From: Bacteroidota bacterium | GTDB taxonomy: Bacteria > Bacteroidota > Bacteroidia > Sphingobacteriales > Sphingobacteriaceae | NCBI GenBank assembly: GCA_013288465.1 | Contig: JABDBT010000058.1 | Coordinates: 1-16,234, forward strand | Length of the DNA stretch: 16,234 nucleotides | Direction of reading: 5' to 3' | Shown: piece after piece, positions 1 to 8,909 of the stretch | Layout of the letters: every line of letters begins with the position of its first letter | How positions within the stretch are numbered: the first letter of the stretch is position 1 | The notes under the pieces: model-generated | What the model saw: only the letters and a program-made list of their open reading frames with translations | The model's database searches: none | Told to the model about the DNA's origin: nothing | Position numbers and translations under genes: made by a program

Positions 1-1719
1 GTTATCGATATTGATCTTTTTGCCAAAAAACTGGGCGTTCCGGTTGTGCCTATATCAGCCCGGAAAATTGAAGGCATTGATAAATTGAAGGTGGCTATAT
101 CTTATGCCAATAAAATAGCCCTGCAGGAAGAAAGTATTGATGTAGAGGCCATAGCGCCGCAATTGATAGGGCAGATACGCGGGCAGCTTAAAATAGATAA
201 TCCCTATTTCGCACTGCAGTTAGCCCATCAGCATGAAACTCTAAAATTTCTTTCGCCTGTCGAAAATGAAACTATTGAAAAATTAGAGAAGGAGTTTTCT
301 TTTCACTCTCAAAAAGCCCAGGGGTCAGAAACCATTGCTCGTTATAGTTTTATCAACGACCTATTATATGATACGGTAAAGAAGCCGGACACCGCGCAGG
401 ATGAATCTATGAGCAATAAAATAGATAAGGTACTTACCCATAAGGTATTTGGCTTTGTCCTGTTTTTCGCTATTCTGATGTTCATGTTCCAGGCTATATT
501 TTCATGGTCGGCGTACCCCATGTCATTAATTGCCGACCTGTTTGTTTGGGTACAGGATAAACTGCATCATTTGTTACCTGCCGGGCCCTTAAGCAGCTTA
601 TTGGTTGATGGTGTAATTGCCGGTTTAAGTGGCGTAATGGTATTTATACCACAGATAGCTATCCTGTTTGCTTTTATTTCGATACTGGAAGATACGGGCT
701 ACATGTCGCGGGTAACCTTTATGATGGATAAGCTGATGCGCAAGGTTGGCCTCAACGGTAAATCGGTTGTGCCACTTATTGGCGGTTTTGCTTGTGCCGT
801 GCCTTCCATCATGAGCACGCGTACTATTGAAAACTGGAAAGACAGGATCATTACCATCATGGTTACGCCATTGGTAACCTGCTCGGCAAGGCTACCCGTT
901 TACACGTTGCTTATTGCCTTGGTTGTACCTAACCGTAATGTTTGGTGGCTGTTTAATCTGCAAGGCCTGGCCTTAACCGGGATGTACATCTTTAGCCTTA
1001 TATCGGCTATTGTGGTGGCGTATGTATTTAAACTGATATTAAAAGGCCGCGAACGCGGGTATTTTATTATGGAACTGCCCGTTTACCGTATGCCACGGTG
1101 GAACAACGTAGTATATTCCATGTATGAGCGCGCTAAAACCTTTGTGTTTCAAGCCGGGAAAGTGATCATAGCCGTTTCGGTCATCTTATGGGTTTTAGCC
1201 TCCTATGGCCCAGTCGACCGTTTTGAACGGATAGATAAAAAATATCAGCAGCCGCAATATACTAAAACACTTAATGCTGATGATTTGAACAGGGCCATTT
1301 CCTCCGAAAAGCTGGAAAACTCTTATGCCGGGGTATTGGGCCATGTAATTGAACCCGCTATTCGCCCGCTGGGTTTTGATTGGAAAATAGGCATCGCACT
1401 GATAACCTCCTTTGCCGCCCGCGAAGTTTTTGTAGGTACTATGGCTACCATATACAGTGTAAATGGTAGCGCCGAAAAAATGGAATCGGTGCAGAAAAAA
1501 ATGCACGATGCTAAAAACCCGCAAACGGGCCAGTCGGTTTTTACCCTCGCTGTAGCCTTTTCCTTAATGATGTTTTACGCCTTTGCTATGCAGTGTGCCA
1601 GCACCGTAGCCGTAGTTTACCGCGAAACCAAGGACTGGCGCTGGCCTGCTGTACAATTCGCTTACATGGGCGTATTGGCTTATGTAGCAAGCTTTGTGGC
1701 GTATCATTTGCTAAGGTAA
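1..1719 (+). CDS. feoB: Ferrous iron transport protein B, C-terminal part (5' end outside window)
   Basis: FeoB is an inner-membrane Fe(II) transporter with a cytosolic N-terminal GTPase. The reading frame is open from base 1, so the gene begins upstream; 572 residues are present. Residues 1-25 carry the end of the G domain, with the G5-like PISAR motif near residue 17. A helical linker domain follows to about residue 145, then the membrane part. Both Gate motifs are clear: GFACAVPSIMSTRTI at about 262-276 (Cys codon 793-795) and TPLVTCSARLPVY at about 289-301 (Cys codon 880-882). These are the family's conserved membrane cysteines. Most of the G domain (Walker A, switches) is missing only because the window cuts it; FeoA is not visible. 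The gene ends in TAA one base before the stop codon of the convergent ATPase gene, with no obvious terminator. Identification is firm from the Gate motifs and topology. Confidence 0.96.
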   Translation, partial: VIDIDLFAKKLGVPVVPISARKIEGIDKLKVAISYANKIALQEESIDVEAIAPQLIGQIRGQLKIDNPYFALQLAHQHETLKFLSPVENETIEKLEKEFSFHSQKAQGSETIARYSFINDLLYDTVKKPDTAQDESMSNKIDKVLTHKVFGFVLFFAILMFMFQAIFSWSAYPMSLIADLFVWVQDKLHHLLPAGPLSSLLVDGVIAGLSGVMVFIPQIAILFAFISILEDTGYMSRVTFMMDKLMRKVGLNGKSVVPLIGGFACAVPSIMSTRTIENWKDRIITIMVTPLVTCSARLPVYTLLIALVVPNRNVWWLFNLQGLALTGMYIFSLISAIVVAYVFKLILKGRERGYFIMELPVYRMPRWNNVVYSMYERAKTFVFQAGKVIIAVSVILWVLASYGPVDRFERIDKKYQQPQYTKTLNADDLNRAISSEKLENSYAGVLGHVIEPAIRPLGFDWKIGIALITSFAAREVFVGTMATIYSVNGSAEKMESVQKKMHDAKNPQTGQSVFTLAVAFSLMMFYAFAMQCASTVAVVYRETKDWRWPAVQFAYMGVLAYVASFVAYHLLR

Positions 1720-1720
1720 C

Positions 1721-2851
<1,131 letters not shown>

Positions 2852-2891
2852 TTAAAATACCTAAATTACATAATTAAGTGGGATTTAAATC

Positions 2892-2922
2892 CAAAAATAG
2901 CATAATAATATCGGATTTGAAA
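2892..2922 (-). promoter_or_regulatory. Candidate Bacteroidota promoter for the AAA ATPase
   Basis: On the minus strand TATTTTTG (2899-2892) matches the Bacteroidota -7 consensus TAnnTTTG. It is preceded after exactly 19 bases by TTTC (2922-2919), one mismatch from the -33 element TTTG. Transcription would start about 40 bases before the ATG at 2845. The region is AT-rich, so chance matches are possible. Confidence 0.45.
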
Positions 2923-2972
2923 GATTTTAATATATGGAAGGAGATTTGTTACCTTTTAAAAGTTGATAAATC

Positions 2973-3003
2973 TTTAAGGTTTCCGCCTAAAACCTTATCT
3001 TTG
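2973..3003 (+). promoter_or_regulatory. Candidate Bacteroidota promoter for the SprT-like gene
   Basis: TATCTTTG (2996-3003) is a full match to the -7 consensus TAnnTTTG. TTTA (2973-2976), one mismatch from TTTG, lies 19 bases upstream, the expected spacing. The start codon is only 15 bases beyond the -7 box, so the 5' leader would be very short. An AGAGG (3008-3012) sits just before the TTG start. Confidence 0.5.
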
Positions 3004-3017
3004 AATCAGAGGTAAAA

Positions 3018-3629
3018 TTGGATAAAGTAAAAGTTTTAGAAAAGTATCTTCCGCCCGAAGCCGCCCCGCTCATTGGCCGCTGGATAGACTACTTTAAATG
3101 TGAGTTTAAAATTTCCCGCAACCGTAACAGCAAGTTTGGCGATTACCGCGCACCGCATTCAGGTAAGGGGCACCGTATTTCGGTTAATTATGATTTGAAT
3201 CAGTACGCGTTTTTAGTAACCACCGTACATGAGTTTGCGCACCTGCATACCTGGAATGAGCACAAGCAAAAAGCCAAACCGCACGGCACTGAGTGGAAAA
3301 ACAATTTCAAAAAAATGATGCAACCATTTTTTGAAAAGGAAATTTTCCCGGCAGATGTTAAACACGCTATTGCTAGCTATTTAAATAACCCCGCCGCGTC
3401 AAGCTGCTCAGACCTAACCCTATACCGTTCCCTGCGTAAATATGACGCGCTAAAAGAAGCTCATTTTACTGTCGAAAAGTTGCCCGCTAAGGCCTTGTTT
3501 AAATTAAAAGACGGCCGCGTTTTCCGCAAGGAAGAAAAGCTGCGCAAACGTTATAAATGCATCGAAATGCACTCCAAACGCATCTACCTTTTTAGCCCAG
3601 TTGCCGAAGTAGAGTTGGTAGAAGAGTAG
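3018..3629 (+). CDS. SprT-like zinc metalloprotein
   Basis: This 203-residue protein has the SprT-like signature. HEFAH (71-75) is the zinc-binding HExxH helix, and the likely third ligand is His89 in PHGTEW. Eukaryotic relatives (Spartan) are DNA-protein crosslink proteases; the bacterial role is not settled, so I call only the fold and the probable metallopeptidase activity. The C-terminal tail (about 165-198, with RYKC at 178-181) occupies the place of the zinc ribbon of classical SprT, but shows no CxxC pairs; only Cys181 is left there. There is no signal peptide, so it is cytosolic. The start is TTG at 3018, supported by AGAGG five bases upstream and a well-placed -7 box; no in-frame ATG occurs before about residue 100. 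It is transcribed alone, divergent from the ATPase gene and convergent with the M20 gene. Confidence 0.88.
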   Translation: MDKVKVLEKYLPPEAAPLIGRWIDYFKCEFKISRNRNSKFGDYRAPHSGKGHRISVNYDLNQYAFLVTTVHEFAHLHTWNEHKQKAKPHGTEWKNNFKKMMQPFFEKEIFPADVKHAIASYLNNPAASSCSDLTLYRSLRKYDALKEAHFTVEKLPAKALFKLKDGRVFRKEEKLRKRYKCIEMHSKRIYLFSPVAEVELVEE

Positions 3630-3631
3630 AA

Positions 3632-3660
3632 AAAATCTCGAATTTTCAATTTCGGATTTT
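3632..3660. terminator. Candidate bidirectional terminator between convergent genes
   Basis: The arms AAAATCTCGAA (3632-3642) and TTCGGATTTT (3651-3660) pair with one bulged base around an 8-base loop. The stem starts 3 bases after the SprT-like stop codon. A-rich and T-rich ends on both sides would suit termination in both directions. The stem is short and AT-rich, so confidence is moderate. Confidence 0.45.
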
Positions 3661-3699
3661 AGAGTAATCCAACAATAATACCTTACGCCTGCTCCTCAA

Positions 3700-5007
3700 T
3701 TATTTAGCCTTACTCGCCATATAATCAAGCGTTAAATTACATAGGGCTTTTACGCCTAAGGTAAACGCGCTTTCATCAATAAAAAAATCAGGCGAATGGT
3801 TCATTGCAACGGTCTTTGCATCGGCGCCTTTGGGCATACCTCCCAGAAAAATATAGAGACCGGGTACTTTTTCTGCAAAAAAGCTAAAATCTTCTGAGGC
3901 GGTTGCAGCTGGCCCTAAAGCTATATTAGCTGCACCTGCTGTCTGCTGCAAGGTGGGTAGCATTTGCGTGGTCAATGCCGGGTTGTTATACAATGCGGGG
4001 TAATGTGAACTATAGGGTATGGTCACTTCGGCAGTCGCGCCTTGTGCTTCGGCGGTTTTAGTGGCTATTTGCTTAACCCTTGTTATGAGCATTTTTTCAT
4101 CCTCAGCCGAAAGCGCACGTAAGGTACCCAGCATTTCAACAGTTTCGGGAATAATATTTGAACGGTTACCGCCTTTAATAGCCCCAATGGTTACTATAGC
4201 GGGGTTTTCGGTAAGGTTTATATTACGGCTTACAATAGTTTGCAGGTTATTGATGATCTCTGCCGAAACAACGATAGGGTCAACACCCGACCATGGGGCC
4301 GCCCCGTGTGATGATTTGCCCTTCACAATGATCTGCATATCGTTTACTGCCGCCATTGTGCCACCCGAATGAGAAATAAATGTGCCAACCGGGATATTGG
4401 AAACGATATGCATCCCAAAGATGACATCAACCTTTGGATTTTCCAGTACGCCCTCCTTTACCATTTCTTCGGCCCCGCCCACTTCACCCGGCAATACACC
4501 TTCCTCCGCAGGCTGGAAGATAAATTTTACCGTGCCATGCAATTCGCTTTTCATGGAAGATAATATCTCTGCTACGGCCATCAACATGGCCATGTGCGAG
4601 TCGTGCCCGCAAGCGTGCATTACCCCAACTTCCTGCCCGTTATACATCGTTTTTACTTTCGAGGCGAAAGCAACAGGGGTGCGCTCTGTTACCGGTAAGG
4701 CATCCATTTCGGAACGTAAGGCTACCACCGGGCCGGGCTTTCCGCCACGCAATATGCCTACTACGCCGGTTGTTGCTATGCCCGTTTTTACTTCCATACC
4801 AAGCGATTGCAGGTGTTTTGCAATGATTGCCGCAGTTCGGAACTCATGGTTGCCCAGTTCGGGGTGTTCATGAAAATCGCGGCGCCACGCAATAATTTTT
4901 TGTTCAATAGCATCAGCCTTTTTAGCTACATCAGCCTTATAAGCGCTTTGTGCGAATGTTACCACGGTAGAAAAAACAAATACGGGGATAAGTAAAAACT
5001 TCTTCAT
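3700..5007 (-). CDS. Secreted M20-family amidohydrolase (M20D-like)
   Basis: A 435-residue metal-dependent amidohydrolase of the aminoacylase-1/hippurate hydrolase group, which cleaves N-acyl amino acids or related amides. The N-terminus has Lys residues, a hydrophobic stretch and a TFAQS-type signal peptidase I site near residue 20, so it is probably exported to the periplasm. Family motifs are in order: LRSEMDALPV (98-107), HACGHDSH (131-138; metal-binding Cys/His), PAEEG (166-170; catalytic and metal Glu), a metal-binding His at 200 (GMH), the dimerisation domain in the middle, and a C-terminal NHSPDFF with the last metal-binding His. Length is slightly above the usual 380-400 because of the signal peptide. 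It is the last gene of the minus-strand run, 104 bases beyond the E1 gene and likely with its own promoter. The exact substrate cannot be read from the sequence. Confidence 0.92.
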   Translation of the reverse strand: MKKFLLIPVFVFSTVVTFAQSAYKADVAKKADAIEQKIIAWRRDFHEHPELGNHEFRTAAIIAKHLQSLGMEVKTGIATTGVVGILRGGKPGPVVALRSEMDALPVTERTPVAFASKVKTMYNGQEVGVMHACGHDSHMAMLMAVAEILSSMKSELHGTVKFIFQPAEEGVLPGEVGGAEEMVKEGVLENPKVDVIFGMHIVSNIPVGTFISHSGGTMAAVNDMQIIVKGKSSHGAAPWSGVDPIVVSAEIINNLQTIVSRNINLTENPAIVTIGAIKGGNRSNIIPETVEMLGTLRALSAEDEKMLITRVKQIATKTAEAQGATAEVTIPYSSHYPALYNNPALTTQMLPTLQQTAGAANIALGPAATASEDFSFFAEKVPGLYIFLGGMPKGADAKTVAMNHSPDFFIDESAFTLGVKALCNLTLDYMASKAK

Positions 5008-5111
5008 GTGCTGAGGGTTAAGAAGTTAAATATAGTGAAAATAACAGTAGTTAATATCTTATTGTTATAGGCAGTCAATACCCACCCATCGCCATGCTCC
5101 CGGCATATTCA

Positions 5112-7088
5112 CTAAAACCGCAGCAATTTCTGCATCATTTCTTCCAAACGTGATTTAGCCAGGAACTGCTCTTCCAAACCTTTATTCATCGGGATGGGTG
5201 TATCAAGGCTGGCGCAACGCATAACCGGGGCATCCAAAAGCTGAAAACAATGCTCGGCTATCCATGCAGCTATCTCGGCGCCAAAGCCATTGGTTAAAGT
5301 ATCTTCGTGCAATACCAATACCTTCGACGTTTTTTTAACGCTCTCTTTAACGGCTTCTTTATCCCAGGGTTGCAGGCTGCGCAGGTCAACAACTTCAATA
5401 GCCTGGTCGGGGTGCTGGTTTGCATAATCTAAGGCCCAATGCACACCCATGCCATAAGTAATGATACTGGCCTTTGTTCCTTCTTTGACTACTTTGGCCT
5501 TGCCTATTTCAATATAGAGATCGCCCTCGGGCACTTCGCCGGTTAGGTTGCGGTATAAATATTTATGCTCAAAATAAATCACCGGGTTAGGGTCGTCAAT
5601 AGCGGCCATCAACAGGCCTTTGGCATCAGCCGGAAAAGCCGGGTAAACCACCTTTAAGCCCGGCGTTTTTGTAAACCAAGCCTCATTTGTTTGCGAATGG
5701 AACGGCCCCGCGCCTGTACCGGCACCTGTTGGCATACGTACAACCACATCAATATTTTGCCCCCAACGGTAATACGTTTTAGCCAAATTATTAACCACCT
5801 GGTTAAAGCCGCTGCTTACAAAATCAGCAAATTGCATTTCAACCATGGCCTTATAACCATTTAGTGCTAAACCCATAGCCGTACCAATAATGCCCGATTC
5901 GCATATCGGCGTATTCCTAACCCTGTCTTTGCCAAATTCGGCTACAAAGCCATCGGTTATTTTAAATACGCCGCCATATTCTGCAATGTCCTGGCCCATC
6001 AGCACCAGGTTTTCGTGTTTTCGCATACATAACCTAAGCGCATCGCTAATGGCATCTATATAACGTTTTACCACCAGCGTGTCCGACATAACGAACGGTG
6101 GAATGGTGTGCGGCTTATACACATCTTCCAGTTCTGTTTCCGCATCGGGCGTTATCTCGGGCTCCTGTAAAACCCGGGCAACTTCGGTATCTATTTGGGC
6201 AATAAATTCATTGCGGAGATAGGGCCCCCATTCGGGACGGAGTATGCCTTCTGCTTTTAAAAACCGTTCAAAAGTATTTATCGGGTCTTTATCCTGCCAT
6301 TCATTAATTAATTCCTGCGGCACATATTTAGTGCCCGATGCCTCCTCATGCCCGCGCACTCTAAAGGTCATACACTCCAACAAAAAAGGCCGTGGTTTTT
6401 GGCGGATATCATTGGCTATAGTACTTATCGTATCATAAACCTCCAATATATTGTTACCATCAATTTGCAGCCCCTCAATGCCGTAGCCAATAGCTTTGTC
6501 AACCAAATGTTTACAATTGTATTGTTCATTTACCGGGGTAGATAAGGCGTACCCGTTATTTTCTATCAAAAATATAACCGGAAGATTCCAAACCGCGGCA
6601 ATATTTAAAGCTTCATGAAAATCGCCTTCGCTCGTTGCGCCTTCACCGGTAAAAACTAAAGTTGCTTTCTTCTTTTTGCTTAATACATCAGCCAGTGCTA
6701 TCCCGGTAGCCAAAGCCATTTGCGGGCCCAGGTGCGATATCATGCCTATGAGTTTGTATTGCTGTGTACCAAAATGAAACGACCGGTCGCGCCCCTTGGT
6801 AAAGCCCGAAGCCTTACCCTGCCATTGGGCCATCAGGCGGATAAAAGGCACGTCGCGCGTAGTGAATACGCCCAAATTGCGGTGCATGGGTAAAATATAT
6901 TCGTCGGGCTGCATGGCCATGGTACTGCCAACAGCTATAGCCTCCTGGCCAATTCCCGAAAACCATTTGCCAATAATGCCCTGCCTTAGTAAAATAAGCA
7001 TCTTCTCTTCCACCACACGCGGAAACAGCAGTTTTTTATAGAGGGTTAATAAGGCGTTATTATCCAGATTTTTCCTATTAAAGATCAT
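5112..7088 (-). CDS. 2-oxoacid dehydrogenase E1, alpha and beta subunits fused
   Basis: A 658-residue fusion of the E1 alpha and E1 beta subunits of a thiamine-diphosphate 2-oxoacid dehydrogenase (pyruvate or branched-chain type). This enzyme decarboxylates a 2-oxoacid and acylates the E2 lipoyl domain. The alpha part (about 1-310) carries the ThDP/Mg motif from GEGATSEGDFHEA (148-160) to IENN (175-178), and RGHEEASGTKY (245-255) matches the active-site loop region. A linker of about 30 residues leads to the beta part (about 336-658), with GQDIAEYGGVF (365-375), PICESGIIG (394-402) and FHSQTNEAWF (463-472), which has the expected active-site His. E2 and E3 genes are not in the window. Fused E1 enzymes of this length are familiar in Bacteroidota; substrate (pyruvate versus branched-chain oxoacids) cannot be decided here. 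The ATG at 7088 overlaps the stop of a repeat-derived ORF as ATGA. No Shine-Dalgarno is seen. Confidence 0.93.
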   Translation of the reverse strand: MIFNRKNLDNNALLTLYKKLLFPRVVEEKMLILLRQGIIGKWFSGIGQEAIAVGSTMAMQPDEYILPMHRNLGVFTTRDVPFIRLMAQWQGKASGFTKGRDRSFHFGTQQYKLIGMISHLGPQMALATGIALADVLSKKKKATLVFTGEGATSEGDFHEALNIAAVWNLPVIFLIENNGYALSTPVNEQYNCKHLVDKAIGYGIEGLQIDGNNILEVYDTISTIANDIRQKPRPFLLECMTFRVRGHEEASGTKYVPQELINEWQDKDPINTFERFLKAEGILRPEWGPYLRNEFIAQIDTEVARVLQEPEITPDAETELEDVYKPHTIPPFVMSDTLVVKRYIDAISDALRLCMRKHENLVLMGQDIAEYGGVFKITDGFVAEFGKDRVRNTPICESGIIGTAMGLALNGYKAMVEMQFADFVSSGFNQVVNNLAKTYYRWGQNIDVVVRMPTGAGTGAGPFHSQTNEAWFTKTPGLKVVYPAFPADAKGLLMAAIDDPNPVIYFEHKYLYRNLTGEVPEGDLYIEIGKAKVVKEGTKASIITYGMGVHWALDYANQHPDQAIEVVDLRSLQPWDKEAVKESVKKTSKVLVLHEDTLTNGFGAEIAAWIAEHCFQLLDAPVMRCASLDTPIPMNKGLEEQFLAKSRLEEMMQKLLRF

Positions 7089-7121
7089 AAAGCTAATTTA
7101 AACAGGCCTTCGCGTTTTTTA

Positions 7122-7278
7122 CCCTCTTTGCGCGCAGCGGAGAGAGGGTAGGTCGAGCGACTTAGCGATGACCGGGTGAGTCCTCGCCGAGCGATATTTG
7201 CCTCAATGCATTTGCGGCGACTACTCACCCCGACTACGCTACGCTGGTCGGCCCTCTCTTCGCTGCGCGCAAAGAGGG
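7122..7278. repeat. Long palindromic intergenic repeat (REP/MITE-like)
   Basis: A 157-bp imperfect palindrome in the 290-base gap between lutB and the E1 gene. The outer arms at 7122-7148 and 7252-7278 pair at 26 of 27 positions. The inner arms at 7174-7189 and 7215-7230 pair at 14 of 16 positions. The segments between them pair only partly, and a 25-base loop lies at 7190-7214. It is much more GC-rich than its AT-rich flanks (7089-7121 and 7279-7378), which suggests insertion of a dispersed element. No target-site duplication or transposase is visible. It would form a large cruciform, or an RNA hairpin in the leader of the E1 transcript. The rest of the gap holds only a candidate -7 box. Confidence 0.8.
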
Positions 7279-7336
7279 CTGTGAAAGGGTTTATGTTTTT
7301 GATGGGCTTACCCTGCATAGATACCTTAATTTTTTC

Positions 7337-7344
7337 CAAAATTA
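7337..7344 (-). promoter_or_regulatory. Candidate -7 box for the E1 gene
   Basis: TAATTTTG on the minus strand (7344-7337) matches TAnnTTTG. It lies between the lutB stop and the palindromic repeat, so an E1 transcript from here would carry the whole repeat as a leader of about 240 bases. No clear -33 element is seen at 19 bases, so support is weak. Confidence 0.3.
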
Positions 7345-7378
7345 ATTTTAAGCTAATATATAAAAACTAAATGTATGG

Positions 7379-8767
7379 CTAATTGCTATCGCCCTGGTGT
7401 TTTTCCTGCCACTGCTGGGTAAATGACTTGTCGGCTACTTTGGGCATTTCGCGGTAACGGCCCCAGGTGTTTTTGAATAGCTTTTTAAGGAAAAAGTTTT
7501 TTGTTTTGCCGCTAAAAAAATCTTCCATCTTACGGCTCAACATACTTTTTTTCCACAGCAGCCATGCCCAGCGTTCTTTTCCCGGTACTAAATTTTCTTT
7601 TACGGCATCGCGGCGGTTAAGCAGCAGCATTTTATGAATATCTATTTTTACCGGGCAAACCTCCGTGCATTTTCCGCATAGGCTGGAGGCATAGCTTAAA
7701 TGTTTAAACTTATCCATACCGGCCAAATGTGGCGTTATAATTGAGCCTATTGGCCCGCTATAAGGTGTTGCATAGGTATGGCCGCCAATATTTTTGTAGA
7801 TAGGGCAGGCATTTAAACACGCCCCGCAACGGATACAATATAAACCCTGCCGCTGATCTTTTTGAGCCAGCAGGTTGGTACGGCCGTTATCTAATAATAT
7901 CACATACATTTCTTCGGGACCGTCGGTTTCATTAGCCTGGCGCGGGCCGCTAAAAATTGTATTATAAACAGTTAAATTTTGACCGGTTCCATGTGTAGAA
8001 AGCATAGGCCAAAAAAGGTCAAGATCGGCTATAGAAGGGATTATCTTTTCAATCCCCACAATGGCAATATGTATTTTTGGGAAGGTAGTGCTTAAACGCG
8101 CGTTACCTTCATTTTCGCTAATGGCAACACTGCCCGTATCGGCAATTAAGAAGTTGCCGCCGGTTATGCCCACATCGGCCTGCAGGTATTTTTCGCGCAG
8201 TAATTCGCGGGCCTTTAGTGTAAGTTGTTCGGGTGTGGCATCCTCGGGTGTGCCAAAACGTTCGTGAAACAGGCGGGCAATGTCCTCTTTAGAAAGATGC
8301 ATGGCCGGGGTAACAATATGATAGGGTTTTTGACCGAGCAACTGTACAATATATTCGCCCAGGTCAGTTTCCAGCGATTCAATATGGTTATGTTCCAAAA
8401 ATTCATTCAGATGAATTTCTTCGGTAACCATTGATTTTGATTTTACAACGGTTTTAGCGCCTGCCTTTTGCAGTATGTTCAGTATCTCGCGGTTGGCTTC
8501 ATCGGCGTCATTTGCCCAAATTACCTTACCGCCGCGTTTTTGAAAATTGGCTTCAAACTCCGGCAGCACCTTATCCAGGTTCTCCATCATTTTCCACTTG
8601 ATCACATGCCCTTTACGCTTGGCATTATCCAGGTTAATAATTTTTGATAACCCCCTGCTTACCGCAGCATCGTACTTGCCAATATTATTGTTGATAATAC
8701 GGCGGTGGTCGGTATCAAAAACTTTATTTTCCGAGGCAACTAAAAATTCTTCAGCGGTACTTTGCAT
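7379..8767 (-). CDS. lutB: LutB-type iron-sulfur protein (lactate utilization)
   Basis: A 462-residue cytosolic protein matching LutB/YkgF. LutB is a subunit of the LutABC complex, which oxidises L-lactate to pyruvate. The N-terminal part (about 70-300) is the LUD (DUF162) domain, with GITGGNFLIADTGS (200-213) and the STHGTGQN stretch (257-264). It is followed by a ferredoxin-like region with Cys311, 314, 317 and 321 in CIRCGACLNACP, and a second set Cys364, 367 and 371 in CGKCTEVCP. These ligands suit two [4Fe-4S] clusters, with one ligand of the second not obvious. Length fits the family. Neither lutA nor lutC is adjacent: the upstream neighbour is an M28 peptidase and the downstream one is the E1 gene. 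Partners must be encoded elsewhere or be missing. Lactate oxidation would feed pyruvate to an E1 enzyme like the next gene, but co-transcription is unproven. Confidence 0.9.
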   Translation of the reverse strand: MQSTAEEFLVASENKVFDTDHRRIINNNIGKYDAAVSRGLSKIINLDNAKRKGHVIKWKMMENLDKVLPEFEANFQKRGGKVIWANDADEANREILNILQKAGAKTVVKSKSMVTEEIHLNEFLEHNHIESLETDLGEYIVQLLGQKPYHIVTPAMHLSKEDIARLFHERFGTPEDATPEQLTLKARELLREKYLQADVGITGGNFLIADTGSVAISENEGNARLSTTFPKIHIAIVGIEKIIPSIADLDLFWPMLSTHGTGQNLTVYNTIFSGPRQANETDGPEEMYVILLDNGRTNLLAQKDQRQGLYCIRCGACLNACPIYKNIGGHTYATPYSGPIGSIITPHLAGMDKFKHLSYASSLCGKCTEVCPVKIDIHKMLLLNRRDAVKENLVPGKERWAWLLWKKSMLSRKMEDFFSGKTKNFFLKKLFKNTWGRYREMPKVADKSFTQQWQEKHQGDSN

Positions 8768-8783
8768 GGGCGTAAAGTTAGTT

Positions 8784-8909
8784 GATTAGGTTGATTATGT
8801 GAATGATTGAGTTTAAATAAAAAATGGGATTAGGTTGATCAAACGAAAGGAGTTTCCATTAACTCATTCAACTTAATCAACCCAATCCAACTTAATTAAT
8901 CAACCTCAA
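8784..8909. repeat. Inverted repeat built from a GATTAGGTTGATTA-like unit
   Basis: The 142-base gap between the M28 gene and lutB is largely filled by four copies of one short unit. Two are direct on the plus strand: 8784-8797, and 8828-8840 as GATTAGGTTGATC. Two are inverted: 8873-8887, and about 8897-8909. The outer-left and inner-right copies extend into a longer imperfect stem (8784-8812 against 8860-8887). The inverted copies begin immediately after the M28 stop codon on the minus strand. It may act as an RNA hairpin or terminator, although no T tract follows. Confidence 0.65.

Noticed and set aside
46..48. GTG at 46 as the start of feoB
   Set aside because: The frame is open back to base 1 and the upstream codons (VIDIDLFAKKLGVPV) read as the end of the FeoB G domain, so the gene begins outside the window.
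4382..4873. Plus-strand ORF of 163 codons inside the M20 gene
   Set aside because: It lies wholly antisense to a clear M20 hydrolase and has no family motif; the same holds for other opposite-strand frames, such as 1195-1524, 2463-2855, 12319-12714 and 14785-15153.
7176..7370. Plus-strand ORF through the palindrome
   Set aside because: It is the mirror of the repeat-derived minus-strand frame, has no recognisable domain, and is best explained by the palindrome.
7089..7378. Insertion sequence in the lutB-E1 gap
   Set aside because: No transposase frame and no target-site duplication could be found; only a non-coding palindrome is present.
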